Source: an uncultured Draconibacterium sp.
GTDB taxonomy: Bacteria; Bacteroidota; Bacteroidia; Bacteroidales; Prolixibacteraceae
Length of the DNA: 64,000 nt
Direction of reading: 5' to 3'
NCBI RefSeq assembly: GCF_963675065.1
Contig: NZ_OY775905.1
Location: 558,001 to 622,000, forward strand
A program made the position numbers and the translations under genes. This document shows, piece after piece, positions 35,695 to 44,768 of the stretch (positions within the stretch are counted from its first letter, which is position 1; each line of letters starts with the position of its first letter). The notes under the pieces were generated by a model that was not told where the DNA came from, made no database searches, and saw only the letters and a program-made list of their open reading frames with translations.

Positions 35695-36942
35695 TTACTC
35701 CAGATTCTGAAAATTCTCCCAGATATTCCCCATCATTTCCTGCGAAACAGTAAGCGCATTGCTACGCCATTTTTCGGATGGTGGATAAAACATTTCGTAA
35801 TAACCGGCCAGTGCTTTTAAACTGTCTTTTTCTGATTTATAACCGTAATGTGCGCCCTGATTTTCAGCAATAGAAATGTGTGCCGATTTTACCGCACCAA
35901 TAGTCGATCCGGTATTTAAAGTACCAAATTCCATCAACATGGGTATTGATGTTTTACCGGGTAGTAAATCGCTAATAAATTCAACAAACTGGCCATGAAC
36001 TGTGTAGAAGTCATCCGAGTCGCCCCAATCGATTTGGTAGCCTTTAAATACCTCCTCTGTTTTTGCTTTTAACTCCGGATCATCGATTGGATTCGGGAAC
36101 AGATGCAACTCTCCCCGCTCGCCAAAACCGGTATGCAAATCGAGGTTTAAGAGCGTGGAATAAGGCGCTGCAATGGCGGTTAGTACCTCCGACATGATAG
36201 CCACCTGCGGCTCAAAATCGTGGCCACCAAAATAAATTCCTTCCTGAAATTCGTACTGACCCTGCGCAAAAGCCTGTAACAAAGCCGGCATTCCCTTTCG
36301 GGCAATTTGATTAACAGCCGTTACCAAAAAAAATTTGTTGCACATGCTGTTCATGTTCAGCTTCCCTTTTGGCGTAAGCATATCGTAAAGCGCCACAAAA
36401 CCATCGTTTTTGGTTTCAAAAAGCGAAGGGTCGGTACTGTAATTTCGGTTCAGGTCGACGTTATTTTCGGTAAAACGCCGCTGGTTTTTAAAGCCCCATG
36501 CATTTAAGCCATGCACCAGCAAAACTCCGGTATTATTAAACATTTCAGGCTTAAAAAACTCTGCCATTAGTTGTTGCTGCACCGCACTGCCAACAAAACC
36601 TTCAATACCATGCGTGCCGGAGCAAATCATCACCAGTTTTTCAGTGGTGTCGCTTGCCGGGATGTAGCAAAAATCAATGGTTAAACCCGTGTCGGTTTTA
36701 CTTTCAACAGAACGCGAAAATATTGCCACACTATCAAACCGCGTTTTCAAGGAATTGGCTTGCGCTCTGAACGCTTCCCTGCAATCCTCCCACGAGTTTT
36801 GGTAATAGGCGAGTTTTGTTTTGTCGACCGTTACAACGGGATCGGCGGGCGAATAGGAATTAAAGCTCACATAAGAATACCCCAACAACAGTAAAACCAA
36901 AGCAACGATGGTTACTCCTGCAACTTTTAGAAATTTTTTCAT
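35695..36942 (-). CDS. DUF2817 family (M14-like) zinc carboxypeptidase
   Basis: 415 residues, with an N-terminal membrane segment (residues ~7-25) acting as an anchor or uncleaved signal. The metal site of the M14 carboxypeptidase fold is visible as SGTHGIEG (His111, Glu114), followed by the substrate-binding NNVDLNRNY (Arg166 region) and the second His in LNLDLHTGFG. DUF2817 proteins are predicted peptidases or deacylases; the substrate is unknown. It probably works in the periplasm on peptides or cell-wall fragments. It is transcribed after the 67-residue gene (9-bp gap). Its stop codon lies 10 bp from the DUF819 remnant, which is convergent with it. Confidence 0.85.
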   Translation of the reverse strand: MKKFLKVAGVTIVALVLLLLGYSYVSFNSYSPADPVVTVDKTKLAYYQNSWEDCREAFRAQANSLKTRFDSVAIFSRSVESKTDTGLTIDFCYIPASDTTEKLVMICSGTHGIEGFVGSAVQQQLMAEFFKPEMFNNTGVLLVHGLNAWGFKNQRRFTENNVDLNRNYSTDPSLFETKNDGFVALYDMLTPKGKLNMNSMCNKFFLVTAVNQIARKGMPALLQAFAQGQYEFQEGIYFGGHDFEPQVAIMSEVLTAIAAPYSTLLNLDLHTGFGERGELHLFPNPIDDPELKAKTEEVFKGYQIDWGDSDDFYTVHGQFVEFISDLLPGKTSIPMLMEFGTLNTGSTIGAVKSAHISIAENQGAHYGYKSEKDSLKALAGYYEMFYPPSEKWRSNALTVSQEMMGNIWENFQNLE

Positions 36943-36951
36943 CTCAATTTA

Positions 36952-37155
36952 TTAGATTACAAACTTTACCAGCCGGTCTTCAATCATTTGTTGCAATTGA
37001 CTAAGCAAAGCCTGTTCGTGCCTGTCAATATAGCCATCCTCGGTAGCAATATTTATAATCTTGTCGTAATCGTCGCGCGAGATCTTATGATCGGCAATTG
37101 CTTTTTCAATCATTTCTCTTAAACGGATCGAACTTTCACTTACTTCTTCTTTCAT
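36952..37155 (-). CDS. Small conserved acidic protein (67 aa)
   Basis: 67 residues, rich in Glu, Asp, Lys and Ile, predicted to be all-helical (SSIRLREMIEKAIADHKISR, DYDKIINIATEDGYIDRHE). The stretch EDGYIDRHEQALL resembles the start of TerB-like or EF-hand-like helices, but the family is not certain. It has no signal peptide. It is first in a likely operon with the DUF2817 peptidase and carries, just before its ATG, the leader box it shares with nnr. Confidence 0.7.
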   Translation of the reverse strand: MKEEVSESSIRLREMIEKAIADHKISRDDYDKIINIATEDGYIDRHEQALLSQLQQMIEDRLVKFVI

Positions 37156-37157
37156 AC

Positions 37158-37187
37158 TTTAGAATTGTTTATTTCTAATGGAACTCG
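37158..37187 (-). promoter_or_regulatory. Shared leader box upstream of the 67-residue gene
   Basis: On the minus strand GCGAGTTCCA, four bases, then AAATAAACAATTCTAAA lie two bases before the ATG. Both blocks are identical to those at 8239-8276 in front of nnr. The function is unknown. Confidence 0.45.
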
Positions 37188-37420
37188 CCGCGAACATTCA
37201 AGACTCGTTGCATCAGATTGCTGTTTTGATAACTAGGTGCAAATTCATTTATTGTTCAACATATTTACTAAAAATAGAAATTCATCTTACAATATACAAA
37301 TACCCGACATACATCACTACTCTGCTAGTTTACAACAAAATAAATCTTTCCCCATTCAAAAACCGAATTCTTAAAAACCATTAAATTCTTACTTTTTCTT
37401 CAATAAGCTCGTACAAATTG

Positions 37421-37428
37421 TACATTTG
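37421..37428 (+). promoter_or_regulatory. -7 element of the gpsA promoter
   Basis: TACATTTG fits TANNTTTG exactly and ends 19 bases before the gpsA ATG at 37448. The -33 element is not clear. Confidence 0.5.
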
Positions 37429-37447
37429 CACGTTATTTATCACGGAA

Positions 37448-38443
37448 ATGAATTTAAAAACAGATAAAGTTGGCATAATAGGGAGTGGTAGCTGGGCAAC
37501 GGCTTTGGCGAAAATTCTTTTAGAAAACGTAAACGAGATTAACTGGTATTTTCGTAAGCAATCTACCATCGACACGTTTAAAAGAAATAAACACAACCCG
37601 CGTTATTTGCACGAAGTTGAGTTTGATACCTCAAAAATTAATTTCTGCGACGATATAAATTGCATCATTGAGCATTCCGACATACTTATTTTAGCCGTTC
37701 CTTCAGCATTCCTTCCTTCCGTATTGGCCGGTGTTGAAGATCTTTCGGGTAAATACATCTTATCGGGAGTTAAAGGAATTGTTACCGACGAAAACCTTTT
37801 GGTGGCTGAATATTTGCAAAAATATTTTAATGTCGATCATGATATGATTGGTGTTTTGGCCGGTCCGTGCCATGCCGAAGAAGTTGCGCGCGAAAAGCTT
37901 TCATACCTTACCGTGGCCTGCACCACCGAAGAAAAGGCGATGAAATTTACACAGCTTATTGAGTGCGATTATATTTACACTTCGGCCTCGGATGATATTT
38001 GGGGAACCGAATATGCCGCTGTACTGAAGAACATTATTGCCATTGCTGCCGGTATTGCACACGGGCAGCGATTTGGCGACAATTTTCATGCTGTGCTCGT
38101 TTCGCGGGCTATTCAGGAAATTAAACGTTTTGTTGACCAGGTGCATCCGATTAACCGCGACATAAAAGCACCAGCTTATCTGGGTGATCTTATGGTAACG
38201 GCTTACTCACAATTCAGCCGAAACCGAACTTTTGGATCAATGATAGGAAAAGGATATTCGGTAAAAGCTGCACAATTGGAGTTGAATATGATAGCAGAGG
38301 GGTATTATGCTACAAAATCTATTCATGAAATTAACCAGCAATACAAGGTTGATATGCCCATTTGCGAGGCTGCGTACAAAATACTTTACGACAAAATCCC
38401 ACCTCATAAAGTTTTTGCTGATTTAACACCAAAACTGTGTTAA
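37448..38443 (+). CDS. gpsA: NAD(P)H-dependent glycerol-3-phosphate dehydrogenase
   Basis: 331 residues from the ATG at 37448. An upstream TTG overlaps the promoter and is rejected. The N-terminal Rossmann motif GIIGSGSWATALA binds the cofactor. LAGPCHAEEVA and the catalytic Lys segment YAAVLKNIIAIAAGIAHG follow, and GDLMVTAYSQFSRNRTFG is the conserved substrate-binding stretch. The enzyme reduces dihydroxyacetone phosphate to sn-glycerol 3-phosphate, the backbone of phospholipids, in the cytoplasm. It is a single gene, convergent with pgi, with which it shares an intergenic hairpin. Confidence 0.95.
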   Translation: MNLKTDKVGIIGSGSWATALAKILLENVNEINWYFRKQSTIDTFKRNKHNPRYLHEVEFDTSKINFCDDINCIIEHSDILILAVPSAFLPSVLAGVEDLSGKYILSGVKGIVTDENLLVAEYLQKYFNVDHDMIGVLAGPCHAEEVAREKLSYLTVACTTEEKAMKFTQLIECDYIYTSASDDIWGTEYAAVLKNIIAIAAGIAHGQRFGDNFHAVLVSRAIQEIKRFVDQVHPINRDIKAPAYLGDLMVTAYSQFSRNRTFGSMIGKGYSVKAAQLELNMIAEGYYATKSIHEINQQYKVDMPICEAAYKILYDKIPPHKVFADLTPKLC

Positions 38444-38471
38444 CGTATTAGATCTACCAATTTTTGCGAAT

Positions 38472-38504
38472 AAAAAAATGCCACCCGTAAAACGGATGGC
38501 ATTT
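38472..38504 (-). terminator. Terminator between gpsA and pgi
   Basis: AATGCCACCCGTAAAACGGATGGCATT forms a hairpin with one mismatch. On the minus strand it is followed by seven T residues, so it best serves pgi. It may also act on gpsA from the other side. Confidence 0.8.
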
Positions 38505-38528
38505 CAGAAAATTATGGTGAGAATCTTC

Positions 38529-40175
38529 TTATCTCATTTCTTTCCAGGCATTAATCAAACCATTGGTTGATGCATCGTGGCCTGTTACTTTTTCGTTGTT
38601 GTTCAGTTCCGGCAGAATAGCGTTGGCCAATTGTTTACCAAGCTCTACTCCCCACTGATCGAAACTGTAAATATTCCAGATAATTCCCTGTACAAATATT
38701 TTGTGTTCGTACATGGCAATCAACGATCCCAAAACGCGTGGTGTTAATTGTTTCACCAAAATCGAGTTGGTTGGAATATTGCCCATGAATATTTTAAATG
38801 GCGTTAGCTCTGTAATTTCTGCTTCCGATTTGCCGGCAGCTTTTAATTCGGCAACTACCTGCTCTTCGGTTTTTCCTACCATCATTGCTTCGGTTTGTGC
38901 AAAGAAATTGGCCAGTAATTTCGGATGATGATCGCCTACTTTATTATGGTTAACTGCCGATGCGATAAAATCGCAGGGAATCAGTTTTGTTCCCTGGTGA
39001 ATCAGCTGATAAAATGCATGCTGACCGTTTGTTCCGGGCTCTCCCCAAATAATCGGTCCGGTTTGATAATCCACCTGCTCGCCATTACGGTCGACATATT
39101 TACCGTTGCTTTCCATGTTTCCTTGCTGGAAGTAGGCAGAAAAACGGTGCATATACTGGTCGTAAGGCAGAATCGCTTCACTTTCGGCACCGTAGAAATT
39201 GTTGTACCACAGGCCGATCAGTGCGAGAATTACCGGTATATTTTTATCAAAATCGGTTTCGCTGAAATGTTTGTCCATGGTGTGCGCACCTTCCAGTAGC
39301 TCAATATAATTGTCGTAACCAATGCCCAGCATAATACTCAAACCAATAGCCGACCACAACGAATAACGGCCACCTACCCAATTCCAAAAACGGAACATAT
39401 TGTTGGTATCGATACCAAAAGCGGAAACTGCTTCTGCGTTGGTTGAAACGGCTACAAAGTGTTTGGCCACGTTCTTCAAATCTTTAGCCGACTCCAGGAA
39501 CCAGTCTTTTGCTGTATTGGCATTGGTCATGGTTTCCTGCGTGGTGAATGTTTTCGATGCCACAATAAACATAGTTGTTTCCGGATCAACTTCTTTTAAG
39601 GTTTCAGCAATATGCGTTCCGTCAACATTAGATACAAAGTGCAGTTTCAGATGGTTTTTGTAAGGTTTTAAAGCCTCGGTAACCATTAACGGACCCAAAT
39701 CCGATCCTCCGATACCAATGTTTACAATGTCAGTAATCGCTTTCCCCGTGTAGCCTTTCCACTCGCCCGAAATCACTTTTTCGGTAAAACCTTTCATTTG
39801 ATCGAGTACTGCATTTACTTCAGGCATTACATCTTCACCGTCAACTACAATTGGTGTATTGCTTCGGTTGCGCAAAGCCACATGAAGTACTGCACGATCT
39901 TCGGTAGCATTTATTTTCATGCCCGAAAACATTGCCGAAATGGCATCTTTTAAACCACACTCTTCAGCCAACTCAATTAAAGCTGCTTTAACCTCATCGT
40001 TAACAATGTTTTTCGAGAAGTCGAGAAGGATATCTTCAAATTTCAATGAGTACTTTTCAAACCGGTCAGCATCGGCTGCAAACAGGTCTTTCATATGAGT
40101 GCCTTCAAACTCGAAGTACATCTCTTCCAGTTTTTGCCAGGCTTTGGTTTCAATAGGATTAATTTTAGGTAACAT
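38529..40175 (-). CDS. pgi: Glucose-6-phosphate isomerase
   Basis: 548 residues, the long bacterial form. Signature segments are NIGIGGSDLGPLMVTEAL, VGGRYSLWSAIGLSIML, QGNMESNGK, GEPGTNGQHAFYQLIHQG and SFDQWGVELGKQLA, which contain the active-site Glu, His and Lys. It interconverts glucose 6-phosphate and fructose 6-phosphate in glycolysis and gluconeogenesis in the cytoplasm. It is a single gene with a hairpin terminator 25 bp downstream and a TATCTTTG -7 element about 130 bp upstream. Confidence 0.97.
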   Translation of the reverse strand: MLPKINPIETKAWQKLEEMYFEFEGTHMKDLFAADADRFEKYSLKFEDILLDFSKNIVNDEVKAALIELAEECGLKDAISAMFSGMKINATEDRAVLHVALRNRSNTPIVVDGEDVMPEVNAVLDQMKGFTEKVISGEWKGYTGKAITDIVNIGIGGSDLGPLMVTEALKPYKNHLKLHFVSNVDGTHIAETLKEVDPETTMFIVASKTFTTQETMTNANTAKDWFLESAKDLKNVAKHFVAVSTNAEAVSAFGIDTNNMFRFWNWVGGRYSLWSAIGLSIMLGIGYDNYIELLEGAHTMDKHFSETDFDKNIPVILALIGLWYNNFYGAESEAILPYDQYMHRFSAYFQQGNMESNGKYVDRNGEQVDYQTGPIIWGEPGTNGQHAFYQLIHQGTKLIPCDFIASAVNHNKVGDHHPKLLANFFAQTEAMMVGKTEEQVVAELKAAGKSEAEITELTPFKIFMGNIPTNSILVKQLTPRVLGSLIAMYEHKIFVQGIIWNIYSFDQWGVELGKQLANAILPELNNNEKVTGHDASTNGLINAWKEMR

Positions 40176-40305
40176 ATTTTTGTTTTAAGAAGGAAGACCG
40201 GAGTCTGAAGTTTTCTTCAAACCTAATGCTGCAGCCGTCCGTTAGTTAATATTCAAATTTAGCAATCACTTCACTTTACGTGAAAGTCTCACTATTATAT
40301 CTTCG

Positions 40306-40313
40306 CAAAGATA
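40306..40313 (-). promoter_or_regulatory. -7 element of the pgi promoter
   Basis: TATCTTTG on the minus strand fits TANNTTTG exactly. No clear -33 element is seen. A 130-base leader containing GACTTTCACGTAAAGTGAAG, an imperfect inverted repeat, would lie between it and the start codon. Confidence 0.45.
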
Positions 40314-40389
40314 ATCGATTCTGAAAATTGCAGCTGAAACTTACGGGAAGGTTAATGTTGGGTTAAGATAATAGTTGAGTTGGTGTATG

Positions 40390-40575
40390 TTAATTCATTT
40401 TGGGCCGTCGCATTACAACAACCAATGCAGCAATAATGAAAACTAATCCAATAAAAACCAAAGCACAGCACATCATATTGCTCCAATGTGCGATTTTTGC
40501 ATACGAACCTGTACCTGCCAAAATAAAAGCAGCTGCTAAAAAGGAAATCAATAATGTCTTTCGGGTCTTCGACAT
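40390..40575 (-). CDS. Small two-helix membrane protein (61 aa)
   Basis: 61 residues from the ATG at 40575 (MSKTRKTLLISFLAAAFI); an ATG at 40623 is possible but gives an unusual N-terminal extension. There are two hydrophobic segments (residues ~7-20 and ~33-53) with a positive start and end (MRRPKMN). The motif GTGSYAKIAHWSNMM resembles small membrane proteins in Bacteroidota related to the N-terminal part of GldL. The function is unknown. It stands alone upstream of pgi on the same strand. Confidence 0.6.
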   Translation of the reverse strand: MSKTRKTLLISFLAAAFILAGTGSYAKIAHWSNMMCCALVFIGLVFIIAALVVVMRRPKMN

Positions 40576-40741
40576 CTTTCTGGTTTTAACATTAAACACC
40601 ACAAAGCTAAAAACACCAGACATTTATCCAAATTTTTCATTTTAAAGAATGTATAATACAATCATTTTGTAATGTTTTTTACATTCTGATGACTTAGATT
40701 TTACGTTTTAAAATATTGGATTACTCTTTGCATTGATTTTC

Positions 40742-40749
40742 TATCTTTA
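40742..40749 (+). promoter_or_regulatory. -7-like element of the EamA gene
   Basis: TATCTTTA matches the -7 element except for its last base. No TTTG is found at the right distance. It also lies before a possible GTG start at 40768, which I reject in favour of the ATG at 40816. Confidence 0.35.
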
Positions 40750-40815
40750 CCTCGAATTCCGGAAACGGTGAGTTTTGAAACTCGGAGGACCTGGAGACTT
40801 ACGCAATTATACCAA

Positions 40816-41721
40816 ATGAAAACAGCCATATTTAAAGGATATCTGCTGGCCATTGTTGCCACAATCGCTTTCTCAAACGTATATATTTTTAGTAAGGCAG
40901 CGTTAAACGAAATTCATTTAACACAATTTGGAATTTACTGGTGTGGTTTTGGCATGCTGTTTAGTTTCCTTTTTGCACTAAAAAACAAAAAGCTGGGTCA
41001 GCTAAAGGTTCTCGATAAAAAACAACGCCGTATACTTTTGCTATTGGGCATTCTCGAAATACTCACAACCACTACGTTTTTTATATCTATAAATATTATC
41101 CCCGATCCTTCAGTAACATCGTTTATCGGTAATCTTTTCCCGGTAATGGTTACATTGGGGGGTATTGTTCTGCTGAAAGAAAAGTTTGGGTGGGTAGAAG
41201 TTATTGGTGCTTCACTGGCACTTATTGGTACTTTTGTTATCAGTTATTCGGGCGGCACAAGTTTAAAAACGCTGTTTATTGCGGGTACCGGAGTGGTTGT
41301 AATTAACGCGCTTTTTGCCACCACCGCTACACTTATTGTAAAAGTGCATGTAAAAAATATTAGCCCTGAGCTGTTTAACCTAAACCGCTACACCTGGCTG
41401 TTTGCATTTTCGCTTATTGCGTTTTTTATCTACAGTCCTGAAGCCTCGATACCATCCAAGGCTTTTGCCAATATTTCAATCGGGTCTTTCCTCGAGTTCG
41501 TTGCCATTTTAACGGTGTATTATTCTTATCAATTTATCGATGCATCGCGCTCGGCAGTGGTACAAACGCTAAAAGGTATTTTTGTTTTAATAGGTGCCTA
41601 CCTTGTTTTTCATACCTTTCCGTTGCTGCACCAGTTTATTGGCGGAATGATAACAGTTATTGGCGTACTGATAATGACACTGGCACAAGCCGGTATTTTA
41701 AAACCCAAACGCCAAAACTGA
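40816..41721 (+). CDS. EamA-family (DMT) transporter
   Basis: 301 residues from the ATG at 40816 (MKTAIFKGYLLAIVATIAF). The GTG at 40768 gives a polar extension and is unlikely. Ten hydrophobic helices are arranged as two five-helix EamA repeats; the segment GNLFPVMVTLGGIVLLKEKF closes the first, and TVYYSYQFIDASRSAVVQTL lies in the second. Such proteins export or import small metabolites, often amino acids or nucleotide sugars. The substrate cannot be inferred. It is a single gene, followed by 243 bp with no feature I can support before the export operon. Confidence 0.88.
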   Translation: MKTAIFKGYLLAIVATIAFSNVYIFSKAALNEIHLTQFGIYWCGFGMLFSFLFALKNKKLGQLKVLDKKQRRILLLLGILEILTTTTFFISINIIPDPSVTSFIGNLFPVMVTLGGIVLLKEKFGWVEVIGASLALIGTFVISYSGGTSLKTLFIAGTGVVVINALFATTATLIVKVHVKNISPELFNLNRYTWLFAFSLIAFFIYSPEASIPSKAFANISIGSFLEFVAILTVYYSYQFIDASRSAVVQTLKGIFVLIGAYLVFHTFPLLHQFIGGMITVIGVLIMTLAQAGILKPKRQN

Positions 41722-41964
41722 ACTTTCAGTTAAAAAACTACACATTTAGTTTATTTGAAGTTTATTTAACAAAATTTCATATTTATTTTTTGTTTCTTTC
41801 GTTGATTTTATGCCAAGGCACAATTTTTGTAAAACAAAAGCAAACAATTTTCAATCAGAAACAAAAACTAATATCATGAAACAAAGTCCTCAAAATTATA
41901 CCTAGAACAGCATGCCCTCATGCATTATTCACCCATTACCATTGAAAACTAAAAGCATACCAAG

Positions 41965-43350
41965 ATGAAGAAAAAAAACTGGCTGTTTGCCGCCATGGCA
42001 GTAGTTATACTGTTTGTGGTACTCATTATTTTATTAGGTTCGAAAAACGAAACCACTCAAATTACCACTATCGTAAAGAAAGGCCCTTTTGAAGTGCTGG
42101 TGTACTCAAGTGGGCAACTCGAATCGGAAAACTCCGATAATGTTTATGTTCCCGAAGAACTGAAGGATCGCCAAACCCGTATTTCCTCCTTAACAATTAC
42201 CGATATTGTAGAAGAGGGAACTTATGTTGATTCGGGCGATTATGTGGCCACTCTGGACCATCAAGCTGTTCAGGAGCAATTAAAAGATGCCCAAGATGAG
42301 CTGGAAAAAATCTTGTCGGAATACAACGACAGTAAGATCGACTCTAACCTCACGCTCAGTAACGAACGCGACCAGATTATTAACGCCACCCTGGATGTGG
42401 AAGAAAGAAAGATTGCGGTTGACGAATCGATTTATGAATCGCCATCGGAGCAAAAAAAGGTAAAAATGGATTACGATAAAGCCTTGCGAAAACTGAAACA
42501 ATCGAAACAGGCTTACGCCCTTAAAACCCAACAGGAAATTAATAAGGTGAACCGTAAATTCATTACCTACAAACAAGTAAAACAACGTGTTGATGCCCTG
42601 GAAAAATTAATGGATAATTTGATTATTTATTCGCCCAAAGCAGGTATTATTTCCTATTACCAATATGAGTGGGGAGGCACCGTTGAAATCGGTTCGAACG
42701 TATCGCAGTATAGTCCGATTGTTGCTACTTTCCCGAACATGAATAATCTGGTTACCAAAACCTTTATTAACGAAATTGATATTGCGTTGATAAAACCCGG
42801 TCAGAAAGTAAGAATTGGAATTGATGCTTTCCCCGATAAAACATTAACAGGCGAAGTAGCCACCGTGGCAAACATGGGGCAGTTAATGCCCAAAAGCGAT
42901 GCGAAGGTTTTTGAGGTGAAAATTAAGGTCGATGGCTCCGATCCAGAGCTGAAACCGGCCATGACTACCAGCAACACCATTCAGGCCAGTTTTATTGAAG
43001 ATGCCACTTATATTCCTATCGAAGCCGTATTTTCAAACGATAGTTTGTCGTATGTTTATCTTTCTGATTCAAAAACAAGTCAAATTATTGAACCGGGCGA
43101 AGCCAACGAAAATTATGTGGTTGTAAACCAAGGACTCGAAGAAGGCCAGAAAATTCAATTGCTGAAACCCGAAGATGCCGACGATTACCAATTAACCGGT
43201 TTTGAAATTTATGCCGACATAAAACTTAAGGCATCCGAAAAAGCGGCAGAAGAAGCTGCGAGAAAGAAGGAACGGAAAGAACAAAAAGCGCCCGAATTAC
43301 CTCAGGGAATGGCATTACCTGCAGGTGTTACAATTACATCGGCCAATTAA
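41965..43350 (+). CDS. Periplasmic adaptor (HlyD/MacA-like) of an export system, first copy
   Basis: 461 residues. One N-terminal membrane segment (about residues 5-24) is followed by a lipoyl-like half (residues ~40-90), a coiled-coil hairpin (~100-215, rich in Lys, Glu and Gln), the second half (LIIYSPKAGIISYYQYEWGG) and a beta-barrel domain (IALIKPGQKVRIGIDAFPDK). It has a long charged C-terminal tail ending in PELPQGMALPAGVTITSAN. It is a membrane-fusion protein that bridges an inner-membrane permease and a TolC-type channel. It is first of a four-gene operon, 18 bp from the permease. It shares the phrase KKGPFEVLV/EKGPFEATL with the second adaptor. Confidence 0.88.
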   Translation: MKKKNWLFAAMAVVILFVVLIILLGSKNETTQITTIVKKGPFEVLVYSSGQLESENSDNVYVPEELKDRQTRISSLTITDIVEEGTYVDSGDYVATLDHQAVQEQLKDAQDELEKILSEYNDSKIDSNLTLSNERDQIINATLDVEERKIAVDESIYESPSEQKKVKMDYDKALRKLKQSKQAYALKTQQEINKVNRKFITYKQVKQRVDALEKLMDNLIIYSPKAGIISYYQYEWGGTVEIGSNVSQYSPIVATFPNMNNLVTKTFINEIDIALIKPGQKVRIGIDAFPDKTLTGEVATVANMGQLMPKSDAKVFEVKIKVDGSDPELKPAMTTSNTIQASFIEDATYIPIEAVFSNDSLSYVYLSDSKTSQIIEPGEANENYVVVNQGLEEGQKIQLLKPEDADDYQLTGFEIYADIKLKASEKAAEEAARKKERKEQKAPELPQGMALPAGVTITSAN

Positions 43351-43368
43351 CCTTTCAATCCAAACTAG

Positions 43369-44742
43369 ATGTTTATAAAAAGATATTTACACGATATTCT
43401 GATAGCGGTTGAAGCCATTATTGCCAACCGCCTGAAATCGATACTTACCGCACTCGGAATCATCTTTGGTGTAGCTGCGGTAATTAGCATGATGGCAATT
43501 GGAAATGGCGCCGAGCAGGAAATTCTGGAGCAGATAAAACTGGTTGGCGTAAACAACATTGTTATTACTCCAAGTACTTATTCCTTATCCGACGGAACCG
43601 GTGGCGATGGTAATGGTCAAGCCACCGCAAAGAAATTCTCAAAAGGACTGACACTTCACGATGTGGAGGCCATTAAAAAGATTGTTCCTACTGTTGAACG
43701 TATTTCCCCGGTTATTTCTTTCAACTATTCAGCCCTGCTAAACGGAATTAGTAAACCTGTTGTTCTCGAAGGAATTGAAAATCACTACTTCGATTTATTC
43801 AATATGCAACTGGCCGAAGGAAAACGTTTTAATGCCACGCAAGCTGAAAAAGGACTACCCGTTTGTGTGGTTGGAAACAACATTAAAGAGCAATTTTTTC
43901 GTCAGCAGAATCCCATTGGAAAATATATAAAATGCGGACAGATATGGCTAAAGATTATAGGTGTTGTTGAACGACGCGATTTTACGGCATCGGCATCCGA
44001 TGAACTGGGAATCAGCAGTTCTGACAATAAAATTTTTATACCTGTACAAACCATGTTGATGCGGTTTAAAAACCGTTCACTCATTAGAGCCGACGAAGTT
44101 TTAAGTGCCAATAAAAATGCTAATGGCAATGGTATGGTTATTATTTATGGAGGTCCGGCGCCAAAAGAAGACCCGGTTGACACCGACCCCAATCTTAACC
44201 AACTCGATAAGATTGTTGTTCAGATAAAAGAAACGGAACAACTCAACGGTTCGGCAACATTAATAAAACGGATGTTGCTCAGACGCCACTCCGATTTGTA
44301 CGATTTTGAAGTTACAATTCCCGAATTGCTGCTAAAACAGCAACAAAAAACAAAAAAAATATTCAACATCGTTTTAGGTGTTATTGCTGGTATCTCGCTG
44401 GTTGTTGGCGGAATTGGTATTATGAATATTATGTTGGCATCGGTCTTGGAACGCATTCGTGAAATTGGTGTTCGCCAAGCATTGGGAGCCAAGCAAAAAG
44501 ACATAATCGCACAGTTTCTTTCCGAGTCGACTTTAATCAGTTTAACAGGAGGAATTATAGGAATTATTCTGGGTGTTGTGCTCTCACAAATCATTACGGC
44601 CATGTTCGATATCAAAACAATTGTTTCTGCCTTTAGCATTTTTATTGCTTTCGGCGTATCGGTTGGCGTCGGAATTATTTTTGGTTATCTACCTGCTAAA
44701 CGTGCCGCAGCAAATGATCCGGTAGTAAGTCTTCGTTCATAA
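43369..44742 (+). CDS. MacB-like ABC transporter permease
   Basis: 457 residues. The N-terminal helix (residues ~20-42, SILTALGIIFGVAAVISMMA) and the periplasmic MacB_PCD domain are followed by three helices of the FtsX domain (about residues 330-450: GVIAGISLVVGGIGIMNIML, then EIGVRQALGAKQKDI as the coupling helix). It belongs to the tripartite ABC export type, moving a substrate from the periplasm through TolC under the control of a separate ATPase. The ATPase gene, usually adjacent, is absent here. It is second in the operon. Confidence 0.9.
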   Translation: MFIKRYLHDILIAVEAIIANRLKSILTALGIIFGVAAVISMMAIGNGAEQEILEQIKLVGVNNIVITPSTYSLSDGTGGDGNGQATAKKFSKGLTLHDVEAIKKIVPTVERISPVISFNYSALLNGISKPVVLEGIENHYFDLFNMQLAEGKRFNATQAEKGLPVCVVGNNIKEQFFRQQNPIGKYIKCGQIWLKIIGVVERRDFTASASDELGISSSDNKIFIPVQTMLMRFKNRSLIRADEVLSANKNANGNGMVIIYGGPAPKEDPVDTDPNLNQLDKIVVQIKETEQLNGSATLIKRMLLRRHSDLYDFEVTIPELLLKQQQKTKKIFNIVLGVIAGISLVVGGIGIMNIMLASVLERIREIGVRQALGAKQKDIIAQFLSESTLISLTGGIIGIILGVVLSQIITAMFDIKTIVSAFSIFIAFGVSVGVGIIFGYLPAKRAAANDPVVSLRS

Positions 44743-44768
44743 AAATAACCTGAAAAACAAACAAGAAA

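Noticed and set aside
37178..37384. 68-residue plus-strand frame in front of gpsA
   Set aside because: It starts inside the leader of the opposite gene, has a random-looking composition, and ends before the gpsA promoter. No support as a gene.
41876..41905. Eight-codon frame (MKQSPQNYT) before the export operon as a leader peptide
   Set aside because: No hairpin pair or codon bias suggestive of attenuation follows it; a chance frame is more likely.
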